Positions 44,847 through 53,865 of a DNA stretch of 64,000 nucleotides are shown here, in pieces. Below the pieces are notes generated by a model, which saw nothing but the letters and a program-made list of their open reading frames with translations, ran no database searches and had not been told where the DNA came from. Numbering within the stretch: the stretch's first letter is position 1; each line of letters begins with the position of its first letter. Source of the DNA: Silvibacterium bohemicum (lineage in GTDB: Bacteria; Acidobacteriota; Terriglobia; Terriglobales; Acidobacteriaceae); the NCBI RefSeq assembly GCF_001006305.1, contig NZ_LBHJ01000020.1:310001-374000 (forward strand), read 5' to 3'. The position numbers were made by a program, and so were the translations under genes.

Positions 44847-45578
44847 ATGCGCATTCTGGTAATCGAAGATGAAGCTCGTATGCTGCATCTTCTCAACAAG
44901 GGATTGACGGAGCACGGCCATGAAGTCACGTTAGCGGCAGACGGAGCCGAAGGCTTGAAAGTGACTCTCGATCGTGAGTTCGATGTCGTCTTGTTGGATG
45001 TGGGTTTGCCTCGTTTGAACGGCTTCGATGTCGCGCAGGTGCTGCGCGAGCGAAAGTGCGCCGCTTCTATCATGATGTTGACTGCCTATAACAAGGAAGA
45101 TGATATCGTCTGCGGGCTGAACCTGGGTGCGGACGATTATCTGACCAAACCCTTTTCCTTCCCCGAACTGCTGGCACGGCTGCGCGCGGTGACTCGGCCC
45201 GCGCCGGAGCCGATAGCGCTAACGTTCACAATCGGAGATTTGCTGGTTGATAGAGTTCAGCATAAAGTCATGCGCGGCGGGCGGCCGATCGATCTCACGC
45301 GCAACGAACATCTGTTACTTGAGTTTCTGGCGCAAGAGTCTCCAAGGGTAGTTTCTAGGAGCACGTTGATCGAGGGCATTTGGAAAGAGCACAAAGAGGT
45401 TACTGCTGGAGCGCTGGATGTGCTGGTGAACGCTCTCAGAGGCAAGATCGACGCCCATTTTTCTAGCGGGCTGCTGCATACCGTAAGAGGTAGCGGCTAT
45501 GCATTACGGGCGGAGCAACAAGAGGTGGGCACGGGGCCACTGACTCCTTTAACACAGATGCGAGGACAGGCGATATGA
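44847..45578 (+). CDS. OmpR/PhoB-family response regulator
   Basis: A 243-residue regulator. Receiver domain: MRILVIEDEARML with acidic residues near 8-9, phosphoacceptor Asp in DVVLLDVGLP near residue 51, conserved Lys in YLTKPFSFPE. The C-terminal winged helix DNA-binding domain (LTRNEHLLLEFLAQE ... LLHTVRGSGYALR) is of the OmpR type. The ATG at 44847 follows AGGAGA; upstream in-frame starts would add unrelated residues. It overlaps the sensor kinase gene by ATGA. It probably controls the divergent TonB receptor-phosphatase operon. Confidence 0.94.
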   Translation: MRILVIEDEARMLHLLNKGLTEHGHEVTLAADGAEGLKVTLDREFDVVLLDVGLPRLNGFDVAQVLRERKCAASIMMLTAYNKEDDIVCGLNLGADDYLTKPFSFPELLARLRAVTRPAPEPIALTFTIGDLLVDRVQHKVMRGGRPIDLTRNEHLLLEFLAQESPRVVSRSTLIEGIWKEHKEVTAGALDVLVNALRGKIDAHFSSGLLHTVRGSGYALRAEQQEVGTGPLTPLTQMRGQAI

Positions 45579-47017
45579 GATCGATGCCCATTCGGATACG
45601 CTTGACTCTCTGGTATGGAGCCATGTTCGCGACCGCCGCAATCATGCTCAGCATCACGAGTTTTTATATGCTTCGCCACAGCTTACTGGCCACAGAAGAT
45701 CATGAGCTCCAGGAGCGAGCCGAGGACGTGCAGCTTTTGCTGACACAGCTTGGGCCGGAAGCATCTCCTATGCTCCTCCGGCAGAAATTCGCGGAAATAT
45801 ACAAAGTCAAGGACGATGGCAAGTATCTGCAGGTTCTTGATCAAGAAGGCGCTTGGATCTTCCGTTCCAAACGCATGATCGAATCGGGTTTGTACCCCGG
45901 GCCACCTGCTGGCTTACCACACCAGGGAAGCGTCACTCAGTTTCATCAAGGGACCCGGTATGTGCGCGCGCTAGCCTATCCAATCGCGGCCAATGGGCGC
46001 GCGTACTCGGTACAAACGGGCCTGGCTATGAACAAGTCCATGGTCCTGCTATCCGCTTTTCTCACGGAGCTGTTATGGCTCACCCCGGCCGTCATCGTTC
46101 TGGCGGCAGCCGGCGGACATTTCATGGCGCGGAAAGCGCTTGCTCCGGTGGCTGCAATCGCGGTGGAAACTCGCCGTATCAATGACCGCAATTTGAATAT
46201 CCGCCTACCCATCTCCGCTACGAGCGATGAAATCTCGCAGCTCTCGGAGACCCTCAACCAGATGCTCGAGCGGGTGGAGTCTGGCGTGCGCAGCATTCGA
46301 GACTTCACCGCCAACGCGGCGCATGAACTGCGTACCCCGCTTGCGTTGATCCGCACCGAGGTCGAAGTTGCGCTTTCTATGCCCCGCCGCGGAGATGAAT
46401 TTCGTGAAGCCTGCGAGCAGGTCCAGCTGGAAACCGTTCGAATGACTACTCTCATCGACAGCCTGCTGATGCTAGCGCGAGTTGACGCTGGCACTGAAGC
46501 CCTCCGATTCGAGACGCTCGAAGGCTGTGAAGTCCTCAGACGGCTTGCGGAAAAATGGAAGAACGCGGTCCGCTCGGCCGGCCTGGAACTAGAGGTCGAA
46601 CTGCTGACTCAACCAGCATTCGTGGTCGCCGACCACAGCAGCTTACAGCGTCTGCTCACCGCACTTCTCGATAACGCCATCCGCTATACACCGGTGGGCG
46701 GCTCAGTAGTTCTGCGGATAGCGCGCGCAAATGGCCGTGTAATGTTTTCGGTCCAAGATACCGGCATTGGCATCGCTCCTGAACATCAGGCGCGCATTTT
46801 CGATCGATTTTATCGCGTCGACAACATTGGAGGAGCATCTAGGGGTTCGGGGCTCGGATTGTCCCTCGCCCAAGGCATCGCCCAACAGCACGATGCCCTT
46901 TTATGTGTTGAAAGCGCAGCGGGAAGAGGAAGTTGTTTTCATTTCTCTCTTCCCGAATATTTAAAGCCCGCCGCCACGCATGAACGAGCATTGACACTTG
47001 CTGGCGTCAGAAGCTGA
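45575..47017 (+). CDS. Sensor histidine kinase
   Basis: A 480-residue membrane kinase. First membrane helix about residues 10-30, a periplasmic sensor region of about 130 residues, second helix near residues 150-175 (LLSAFLTELLWLTPAVIVLA), then HAMP. The phospho-acceptor His is in NAAHELRTPLALIRTEVEVA. The ATPase domain shows LLDNAIRYTPVGG (N box), VQDTGIGIAPEHQ (G1) and RGSGLGLSLAQGIA (G2). It is co-translated with the response regulator. The signal is unknown; phosphate or a phosphate ester is inferred from context. Confidence 0.93.
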   Translation: MRSMPIRIRLTLWYGAMFATAAIMLSITSFYMLRHSLLATEDHELQERAEDVQLLLTQLGPEASPMLLRQKFAEIYKVKDDGKYLQVLDQEGAWIFRSKRMIESGLYPGPPAGLPHQGSVTQFHQGTRYVRALAYPIAANGRAYSVQTGLAMNKSMVLLSAFLTELLWLTPAVIVLAAAGGHFMARKALAPVAAIAVETRRINDRNLNIRLPISATSDEISQLSETLNQMLERVESGVRSIRDFTANAAHELRTPLALIRTEVEVALSMPRRGDEFREACEQVQLETVRMTTLIDSLLMLARVDAGTEALRFETLEGCEVLRRLAEKWKNAVRSAGLELEVELLTQPAFVVADHSSLQRLLTALLDNAIRYTPVGGSVVLRIARANGRVMFSVQDTGIGIAPEHQARIFDRFYRVDNIGGASRGSGLGLSLAQGIAQQHDALLCVESAAGRGSCFHFSLPEYLKPAATHERALTLAGVRS

Positions 47018-47083
47018 TGCTGCGCAGGTATGGAAGCTCCTCGGGTAGACGTGATTATGCCCGAAGAAAATGTTCTTATAGAA

Positions 47084-47956
47084 TTAATTTTGGGTTACCA
47101 GCTGAGTTATCACCTCACGAAGCGGCGTTGCCCCATCGACATGTTCTGTCCCGGATACACCGAAGTGAATCCATCCGGAGTTGAATCCATCGACCATCTC
47201 TGCCCGAGGCGCCGTCCGCCCCTCCGGCATCCCTTGTGAAACCCATAACGTCTCCCATTCCGCTCTGGGAACGGCGATCGCCTCGACCGGATGCCCAACA
47301 GCATCCGCGAAAGCATCTGCTATGTCGAGAGGGCTGTAGCCCTTCGGGCCTGCAACTTCAATATGGCGAATTCCGGTCCAACTCTGGGTGAGCACCTTTG
47401 CACCCACCATGCCAATGTCCGCGGTCGCAACCAGAGGAAACTTCCGGTCGAGCGGATCAAGCTGAAACATCACCTTGCCTTCATCCCGCGCGCTTGCTAC
47501 GTCACCGGCGGAGTTTTCAAAGAACCAGCCGGCGCGCAGAAAGGCATGAGAGAACGAAAGATCGCCCAACGTCTCTTCGAGGAGATGTGAGCTTGTGATT
47601 AAACCCAATCCACTGGCCTGCTCGGCTCCGATGGAGGAAAGATAAACCGCCTTCGGAGGCAGAGCTCTTGAGAGTGCTTCATGCAGAACCTTCAGCGTCG
47701 CCTTGGTTTCAAGAAAGCCGGGCGCCGGCGCGAAGTTTGGAGGAACCATCACGAACACGCCAGCGACACCGGTGAACGCTGCCGTAAGAGCATCCACGTC
47801 GTCGTAGTCGGCTTGGAAGAGCTCCGCACCTTGCTTCTGCCACTCCGCCGCTTTCTCGATATTCCTTACGATCCCTCGAACCTTCTCGCCCTTTGCAAGA
47901 AGCGTGCTTGCAACGGCGCCGCCTACCTTCCCGGTGATTCCCATAACTGCATACAT
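47084..47956 (-). CDS. NmrA-like NAD(P)-binding protein
   Basis: A 290-residue atypical short-chain dehydrogenase of the NmrA family. It opens with YAVMGITGKVGGAVASTLLA, a GxxGxxG dinucleotide-binding loop, followed by DVDALTAAFTGVAGVFVMVP and a middle region VYLSSIGAEQASG. These proteins act as NAD(P)H sensors or quinone/isoflavone-type reductases. AGGAG precedes the ATG. The gene is convergent with the sensor kinase and lies downstream of a truncated SRPBCC gene. The substrate is unknown. Confidence 0.82.
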   Translation of the reverse strand: MYAVMGITGKVGGAVASTLLAKGEKVRGIVRNIEKAAEWQKQGAELFQADYDDVDALTAAFTGVAGVFVMVPPNFAPAPGFLETKATLKVLHEALSRALPPKAVYLSSIGAEQASGLGLITSSHLLEETLGDLSFSHAFLRAGWFFENSAGDVASARDEGKVMFQLDPLDRKFPLVATADIGMVGAKVLTQSWTGIRHIEVAGPKGYSPLDIADAFADAVGHPVEAIAVPRAEWETLWVSQGMPEGRTAPRAEMVDGFNSGWIHFGVSGTEHVDGATPLREVITQLVTQN

Positions 47957-48076
47957 ATTGATATCTCCTGGTTTCTTTTGTTGTTTTCATTGTTATCGGT
48001 GACATCTGCCAGCTGAAGTCGCGTCTGTCACCAAAAGATTCGTATCGAGCCTGCTACTCGGGCAGCGCGATACCAC

Positions 48077-48427
48077 TCAGACGTTCGCAGATCGCGAGCA
48101 GTCGATCTTGCCTGGCAACGTCGTGTGCCGCTGATCCGGAGTGTTGAGAACCTTGACGTCCTTCGAGTTCGAATACCAGGCGGGCCAGTCCTCTGCATCG
48201 ACGAGATTCGGGAAAGCGATCTCACATCTGGCGTGAATGTCGATCTCATTGTGTGCAGACAGGTCCGCATGCTCGGGCTCGAAGCCCCTGGACCAGTGAA
48301 TCTGGTTGTCGCGCTGCGCACCGTCGCCGTTCAGTGTAGGTCCCTGATGTGCCGGCGCCTGCGCATAACCGTTCATGCTGAATATTGCCGCAGCGAGTAG
48401 CGCTGCCCATCTTCTAAGAATCTCCAT
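48077..48427 (-). pseudogene. Truncated SRPBCC/polyketide-cyclase-like protein
   Basis: The 116-residue frame has a signal-like N terminus (LLAAAIFSMNGYAQA), then IHWSRGFEPEHADLSAHNEI and IHARCEIAFPNLVDAEDWPA, WYSNSKDVKVLNTPD. This resembles the start of the SRPBCC (START-like) fold. The similarity stops at about residue 100, where family members continue for another 100 residues; here the frame runs into unrelated residues and a stop. The remaining part was not found nearby. It is divergent from a LysR gene that may once have regulated it. Confidence 0.65.
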
Positions 48428-48527
48428 GTTCCTTCCCCTTCTCGGTGCTTCCACTTATCAGACTCACGGGGATTGATTCGGAATCAATCTTCTCTGCATT
48501 TCAGTTATAACCAATTAGCATAGGTTC

Positions 48528-49463
48528 ATGAGTTTCGATGACCGCCTCCTGAATGGCGTGAGCGCACTTGCAGCCGTGGTGAGATCCGGCGGCTTCGCGG
48601 CCGCGGCGAGGTCCTTGAACGTCTCCCAGCCAGGCATCAGCCGTGCTGTAGCCCGGCTCGAGGCGCAGGTTGGAATTCGGCTCCTGGAGCGGACGACGCG
48701 CTCTGTCTCCCTGACGGACGAAGGCAGGCGGTTTTACGAGACCATTGGCCCGATAGTCTCCGCGCTCGAAGACGCCACGTCCGCTCTAGCCGACGGGAAA
48801 GTCACCGTTCGGGGACGACTCCGCGTCAACATGGACCCTTACTTCTCGCAGCTCATTCTCGGGCCGCAACTCAGTGGATTTCTCAAAGCATATCCGGAGC
48901 TAAAGGTGGACCTCATCACCCGGGAGAGCCTCGGAGATCTGATCTCGGATGGATACGATCTGGGAATTCGCTTCGGCGAGCCGCGTCCATCCACACTCGT
49001 TGCTCGAAGATTGCTGGACACCAGAGTGCTTACCGTAGCCTCGCCCGGCTACTTGAAGAAACACGGCCACCCTACCGACCCGCAGCAACTGATCGCGGAA
49101 CAGCATCGGTTGATCGACTTTCGCGACCCGGAGACGGGCCGTCCCTTCGAGTGGGCATTTCGCAAAGGCCGCCGGGAGATCAAGGTCGAGACGCAAAGCC
49201 AGCTCATGTTGAGTGACGTCGCGACCATGCACGCGGTGTGTCTGGCAGGATATGGAATCGCTCAAGTTCTCGCACTTGGCGTGGACGCCCATCTCTCGAG
49301 CGGACGGCTGGTGCTCCTCTTTCCGGATTGGGAAGAGGAGCGTTTCCCTCTCTATGTCTACTATCCCTCGCGCCAATATCTCGCGCCGAAGACACGCGCG
49401 TTTCTTGAGTTCCTGACTGCAACGGTCCAGGCCTCGCACTCGCGCCAAACAACTGCAGGCTGA
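48528..49463 (+). CDS. LysR-family transcriptional regulator
   Basis: A 311-residue LysR protein. HTH at residues 8-65 (VRSGGFAAAARSLNVSQPGI, SRAVARLEAQVG), effector domain from about residue 92 (GRLRVNMDPYFSQLILGPQL; DGYDLGIRFGEP). The branch is the one that often regulates a neighbouring dehydrogenase. It is divergent from the broken SRPBCC gene and followed immediately by a fragmented SDR relic, so its natural targets may be lost. No strong ribosome-binding site was seen before the ATG. Confidence 0.88.
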   Translation: MSFDDRLLNGVSALAAVVRSGGFAAAARSLNVSQPGISRAVARLEAQVGIRLLERTTRSVSLTDEGRRFYETIGPIVSALEDATSALADGKVTVRGRLRVNMDPYFSQLILGPQLSGFLKAYPELKVDLITRESLGDLISDGYDLGIRFGEPRPSTLVARRLLDTRVLTVASPGYLKKHGHPTDPQQLIAEQHRLIDFRDPETGRPFEWAFRKGRREIKVETQSQLMLSDVATMHAVCLAGYGIAQVLALGVDAHLSSGRLVLLFPDWEEERFPLYVYYPSRQYLAPKTRAFLEFLTATVQASHSRQTTAG

Positions 49464-49472
49464 ATTTCAAAT

Positions 49473-49684
49473 TTGGCGCGCTCGCAGCACGCGCTCTCGC
49501 TATCGCAGGTCATACCGTTTACGCCAGTATGCGTGAGACGGCTGGGCGCAATGCCGCACAGGTGGAGGCAGCGAAGCAGTCCGCTACAGAAAACAGCGTA
49601 AGACCATGTGACCAGCGTTGTCGATGACAACGTCGAGATGGCCGTCTTTCTCGACGATCGTTTTGATGGCCTGGTCGGCTTATT
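49473..49684. pseudogene. Rearranged short-chain dehydrogenase relic (two pieces in opposite orientation)
   Basis: On the plus strand 49472-49600 reads FGALAARALAIAGHTVYASM, RETAGRNAAQVEAAKQSATE, an SDR N terminus right after its glycine-rich loop. From about 49600 to 49684 the minus strand reads ADQAIKTIVEKDGHLDVVID, NAGHMVL, the middle of the same kind of SDR including the NAG motif. The two parts join head to head at about 49600. The pattern suggests deletion plus an inversion inside one gene. No C-terminal YxxxK part was found. Confidence 0.75.
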
Positions 49685-49851
49685 CCCACGGTTCGGAGAT
49701 TGTCAACGGAGTTGCAGATCGTGTTCGTACCGAAATGTATCGCAACATCGGCCTGTCAGATTTACTGACTCCTGCTATCTCTCAGTCCTGCTTCGAGCGG
49801 GTGGAGAGGAGGCTATGCGATAGCATCAGGAACAGGCAGGACAACTACAAG

Positions 49852-52122
49852 ATGAGAGTCTCGATTCAGCTCCATATGCGTGTGCGTAAAGCCGCGTGGC
49901 GGCGTTTGGCAGCAGCAGCGTTGTTTGTTTCACCATATTTGGCTGGTGCACAAGCCAAAGAAAAATTGAAATATCAAGATGTCCGAATTCCCTTAGAACA
50001 GCGGGTAAATGACCTGCTGTCGCGTATGACGATTCAAGAAAAAGTGCGTCAGCTCGACATGTATTCAAGCGCGCGGGAGATTGTGAGCGCGCATACCGAT
50101 GACACGCACGCCGCTCTGGATGCCACCTTCGTTCCGGAAAAAGCTGAGTCTATTTGGGGAGATCTTGGAGTCGGCGCCGTTCATGATCTGAATCCAAACC
50201 CGGAGCAGGCAAATGCTATCCAGAAATGGGTGATCTCGCACAACAGGCTTGGTATCCCCGCGCTCTTTATTGAGGAGGGACTGCACGGCTACGACACGGG
50301 AACAGTGTTTCCTGCGCCGATTGGATTGGCCGGCACGTGGGATCCGGAAGTGGCGCGCGAGACGGGCGCAGCCATCGCAGCGGAAGCGCGGTCGCACGGA
50401 GTCGGCATGATCCTGGGTCCGGTGCTGGATCTCGCGCGCGATCCACGCTGGGGCCGTGTGGAGGAGGATTTCGGCGAGGATACCTATCTCACCGGACAAT
50501 TCGGCCTGGCTTACGTGCAGGGCATGCAGGGCGAGACATTGGCGAGCGACCACACGGCAGTGGCCGAGCCAAAACACTTCGTGGGACACGGCTCTCCAGA
50601 AGGCGGGGAGAATACATCGCCCGTTCACATGGGCGAGCGCGAGATGCGCACTGAAATGCTGGCGGCTTTCGAGCCCGCATTCCGTCAAGGGCATGCCATG
50701 AGCACCATGGCTGCATATCACGAAATCGACGGTATTCCGATGACAGCGGACCCATTGGTGCTGAAGCAGATTCTCCGCGGCGAGTGGGGCTTTCAAGGCT
50801 TCGTTCTATCCGATCTCGGGGCCATTCGCAGGCTTTATGAAGATCATCGCGTCGCATCCTCTCCCCAAGCTGCGTCATGCCTGGCTATCCGTTCAGGTGT
50901 CGATATGCAGTTCTATGATTTCGACCACGCTGTTTTCCAGAAAGCACTGATCGATTGCGTGCACGACGGCACACTGGCTTCAGCCGATCTCGATCGCGCG
51001 GTTCGTAGCGTACTGCGCGTGAAGTTCATCCTGGGGCTTTTCGATCGTCCGTACGTTGATCCAACGCTCATGTCACGCGCCGAACGCACCCCCGAGCATC
51101 TTGCACTCTCGCTGCGCTCCGCCCGCGAGTCGATGACGCTGCTCAAGAACGACGGAAATTTACTACCTCTCGCCAAGACCACAAAACACATCGCCGTCAT
51201 CGGCCCGAACGGAAACATCGCGCGCTATGGAGACTATGAGCGTGAGGCGAACGGCAAACACGTGAGCCTGTTCGACGGCATCCGAGAAGAGGCGCCGGAC
51301 GCGCTCGTCACTTTTGACGAAGGGAAGGATATTTCCGCGGCAGTCGCGATAGCCAAACAGTCCGACATCGTGATTCTGGGTCTGGGAGAGTGGCAGGGGG
51401 TGGAGGGCGAGGGTTTCGATCGTACGAACCTCGATCTTCCAGGAAATCAGGAGGCTCTGCTCGAGGCGATTGTTGCAATCGGTAAACCAGCCGTGCTCGT
51501 GCTGGAAAACGGAAGGCCGCTAACGATCCGGTGGGCCAAACAGCATGTTCGCGCCATTCTTGAGGCCTGGTATCCGGGTGAGCTCGGTGGTCAGGCTATC
51601 GCGGAGACGCTCTTTGGAGACAACAACCCGGCAGGCCGCCTTACGATTACCTTCCCGGCGAGCACTGGCCAATTGCCGGCGTATTACAGCGCGGATCCGT
51701 CCCGCGTACACAAGTACGTCGATGATGACGGCAAGCCGCTATTTCCCTTCGGATGGGGATTGAGCTATACGACCTTCCGCTACGATCGCCTGACGGCAAC
51801 GCATTCAACGCTCAAATCAGGCCAAAGCGTACACGTAACGGTAGATGTGACAAATACGGGATCTCAGGACGGAGACGATGTGGTGCAGCTCTACCTGAGG
51901 CGAGACTATAGCAGCGTGGAAACTCCAGGGAGAGAACTCAAAGGCTTCACGCGCATCCACCTAAAAGCTGGAGAGACGAAAACTGTTTCATTCGACTTAC
52001 CGCAGGAGAGCCTGCAGATCTGGAACACAGATCGCAATTGGGTTGTGGAACCTGGAGGCTACACGCTTTGGGCCGGTGGCTCATCCGAAGCCACGCTTCA
52101 GACCATGTTTCAACTTCGTTAG
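49852..52122 (+). CDS. GH3 beta-glycosidase
   Basis: A 756-residue secreted GH3 enzyme. The signal segment is residues 12-33 (RRLAAAALFVSPYLAGAQA). The barrel has ARDPRWGRVEEDFGEDTYLT and KHFVGHGSPEGGENTSPVHM, with nucleophile Asp in GFVLSDLGAI. The sandwich domain (SDIVILGLGEWQGVEGEGFD) and a fibronectin-like tail follow (VDVTNTGSQDGDDVVQLYLR). By motif it is nearer the GH3 beta-glucosidase/beta-xylosidase group with an SDLGAI nucleophile. The ATG at 49852 places the signal peptide properly; the much longer upstream frame crosses the SDR relic and is rejected. A GH18 gene follows. Confidence 0.9.
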   Translation: MRVSIQLHMRVRKAAWRRLAAAALFVSPYLAGAQAKEKLKYQDVRIPLEQRVNDLLSRMTIQEKVRQLDMYSSAREIVSAHTDDTHAALDATFVPEKAESIWGDLGVGAVHDLNPNPEQANAIQKWVISHNRLGIPALFIEEGLHGYDTGTVFPAPIGLAGTWDPEVARETGAAIAAEARSHGVGMILGPVLDLARDPRWGRVEEDFGEDTYLTGQFGLAYVQGMQGETLASDHTAVAEPKHFVGHGSPEGGENTSPVHMGEREMRTEMLAAFEPAFRQGHAMSTMAAYHEIDGIPMTADPLVLKQILRGEWGFQGFVLSDLGAIRRLYEDHRVASSPQAASCLAIRSGVDMQFYDFDHAVFQKALIDCVHDGTLASADLDRAVRSVLRVKFILGLFDRPYVDPTLMSRAERTPEHLALSLRSARESMTLLKNDGNLLPLAKTTKHIAVIGPNGNIARYGDYEREANGKHVSLFDGIREEAPDALVTFDEGKDISAAVAIAKQSDIVILGLGEWQGVEGEGFDRTNLDLPGNQEALLEAIVAIGKPAVLVLENGRPLTIRWAKQHVRAILEAWYPGELGGQAIAETLFGDNNPAGRLTITFPASTGQLPAYYSADPSRVHKYVDDDGKPLFPFGWGLSYTTFRYDRLTATHSTLKSGQSVHVTVDVTNTGSQDGDDVVQLYLRRDYSSVETPGRELKGFTRIHLKAGETKTVSFDLPQESLQIWNTDRNWVVEPGGYTLWAGGSSEATLQTMFQLR

Positions 52123-52142
52123 TATGCTCGCCGCAAACTGGT

Positions 52143-52179
52143 CCAGCAGGCTAATCACTGAAAATCGATTGCCTGCTGG
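52143..52179 (+). terminator. Stem-loop after the GH3 gene
   Basis: CCAGCAGGC plus AATC pairs with GATT plus GCCTGCTGG, a 13-bp stem with one bulged base and a 10-nt loop, 21 bases after the stop. No T-tract follows, so termination strength is uncertain. Confidence 0.5.
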
Positions 52180-52353
52180 CCTGCCCTTTCTCCTTTCCCG
52201 CCCCTTTCTAAAATAAGTTGACAAAGTCCCGCGGCTCCGCATATACATGCTGCTACGCCGCGAGTCGGTGCTCTTGAGTCCTCGAAAGCCTCCGTTCACC
52301 AACCGGCGAAAAAGTAGTTTCTGCAGTTCCAAATCCCTCTTGGAGATCATCCT

Positions 52354-53391
52354 TTGATCGCTCGTCGTAAGCTCTCGTCCATCACCGGGCTAGCTACCGC
52401 AGCCCTGCTCACGCTCTCTGGCAGCAGCATCTTCGCTCAGGGATGGCCGTCGCAATTCCCAAAGCCCGCTCCAAAACTGGTCGGCTACCTGCCCGATTAC
52501 GATGGCAGCTATGCCGGCTTCGCCAAGTCTCTCGACTTCTCGAAGATGACTCACCTCTACTTTGCCTTCGTGAACCCGCCATTCTGTAACGGGACATGTA
52601 CCGCCAGCAGCGACATGACTTTCTCGCTCGGACAAACGGATGCCGACATCAAGACTCTGGTCGATGCCGCCCATAAGGCGGGCACAAAAGTCGTCGCCTC
52701 CATCGGCGGCGGTGGTGGTGACCAGCAGATCCTGCAGTTTTATAATGCCGGCCTGTCGAAGCAGCTTGTCCACTCACTCGACCAATGGGTTCGTGAGCAT
52801 AATTTGGACGGCGTGGATCTCGATATCGAAGACCCCAACAACATGGGCCAGCCATATGAAGAGTTCACGAAGACTCTCATCGAGACCTTTCATCCGGAGG
52901 GCAAGGTCGTAACCGCCGCCGTCGCCGAGTACCTGCAGAGCGCGATGCCCGATGCCGCCCTGCACATGTTCGACTTCATCAACATCATGAACTACTCGAA
53001 CTATGATGATGCCGTGACGGCGCTGACTTACTACTCCGAAACCAAGAAGGTCCCGAAGGAGAAGATGACGCTCGGCGTGCCATTCTTTGCGCAGAGCGGA
53101 GACGGCAATATTGAGGAGACTTATGCCACCGTGCTGGCGGCGTACCCAGACGCGTGGGACCACGACATGGTCTCGGGCGGAAGTCTCGATGGAGGCGTGA
53201 CCCTCTACTACGTGGGGCAAGCCAGCATGGCTCGTCAGACGGAGCTAGGGAAGCAGTATGGAGGCATCATGATCTGGGAATTGTCGCAGGACGTCTCCGG
53301 TCCGCATTCACTCTACAAGGTGATCGAAGACAACTTCCCGAAGAAGAGGCCTGAACCATGGGGACCGTGGGGATTCTCGCTCGGTCGATAA
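52354..53391 (+). CDS. GH18 chitinase-like glycoside hydrolase
   Basis: A 345-residue secreted GH18 enzyme. Signal peptide (SSITGLATAALLTLSGSSIF, ending AQ), then LVGYLPDYDGSYAGF. The DxxDxDxE catalytic motif is in LDGVDLDIEDP near residue 155. Later YxN-type substrate residues lie in INIMNYSNYDDA, and the barrel ends with GGIMIWELSQD. It should cleave chitin-like beta-1,4-GlcNAc polymers or endo-GlcNAc links. No nearby ATG fits; TTG at 52354 with GGAG eight bases upstream is the likely start. A strong hairpin at 53456-53494 follows. Confidence 0.9.
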   Translation: MIARRKLSSITGLATAALLTLSGSSIFAQGWPSQFPKPAPKLVGYLPDYDGSYAGFAKSLDFSKMTHLYFAFVNPPFCNGTCTASSDMTFSLGQTDADIKTLVDAAHKAGTKVVASIGGGGGDQQILQFYNAGLSKQLVHSLDQWVREHNLDGVDLDIEDPNNMGQPYEEFTKTLIETFHPEGKVVTAAVAEYLQSAMPDAALHMFDFINIMNYSNYDDAVTALTYYSETKKVPKEKMTLGVPFFAQSGDGNIEETYATVLAAYPDAWDHDMVSGGSLDGGVTLYYVGQASMARQTELGKQYGGIMIWELSQDVSGPHSLYKVIEDNFPKKRPEPWGPWGFSLGR

Positions 53392-53455
53392 GACCGCCGA
53401 AGCTGCCTGAGATAAAGGGCCTCTGCTAGACGCTGTTATAAAACAAAGCATTTAG

Positions 53456-53494
53456 ATGCAGAAGGCGCTCCATTTCAAGGAGCGCCTTCTGCAT
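53456..53494 (+). terminator. Strong stem-loop terminator after GH18
   Basis: ATGCAGAAGGCGCTCC (53456-53471) is a perfect 16-bp inverted repeat with GGAGCGCCTTCTGCAT (53479-53494), loop ATTTCAA. It lies 65 bases after the GH18 stop. Only two T residues follow the stem. It is the longest perfect hairpin noticed in the window. Confidence 0.8.
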
Positions 53495-53586
53495 TTGTGG
53501 CGGGTTCACACATTTCCCCTCATGAGTCGCTCAGTGTTTACAAATCTGGAGTGTATCGACAGAAGCCAGTGCCGAGACACATCACG

Positions 53587-53865
53587 CTACATCGTGCATC
53601 TCCCTGTCATCAAAAGAAAAGGTGGTGCAGCCGCGAGTCCCAGAGCACCTGCCAACCACAGCAATGCGATCCATTTTGAGGTCTTTTCCTTTGCAAAGAA
53701 ACTTCGCTCGCCGATTGCGCGGAGCCGGTGCAGAAGAGTGCCGGAGGTAAGAAAGAGTGCTGCTTTAACCAAAGCGTGACCGACAAAGTAGACCATCATG
53801 ACGGTAAACGTCAACGGTCCCCAAAGGCGATCGCTGGAGTCGATTTCAAAACCACGCCGGAGTAG
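53587..53865 (-). pseudogene. Fragment of a proton-pumping NADH dehydrogenase/hydrogenase-4-like membrane subunit
   Basis: The frame shows IDSSDRLWGPLTFTVMMVYF, VGHALVKAALFLTSGTLLHR and later ALGLAAAPPFLLMTG. The HALVKAALFL ... PPF series is typical of NuoL/M/N, HyfB/F and Mrp membrane subunits, which are 450-650 residues long. Here only about 90 residues remain, closed upstream by a TAG and downstream by an early stop. No other subunits of such a complex are nearby. It is a relic between the GH18 and topoisomerase genes. Confidence 0.7.

Noticed and set aside
49618-49851. Extended N terminus of the GH3 at 49852
   Set aside because: The extra 78 residues cross the SDR relic and precede the signal peptide, so they are not part of the enzyme.
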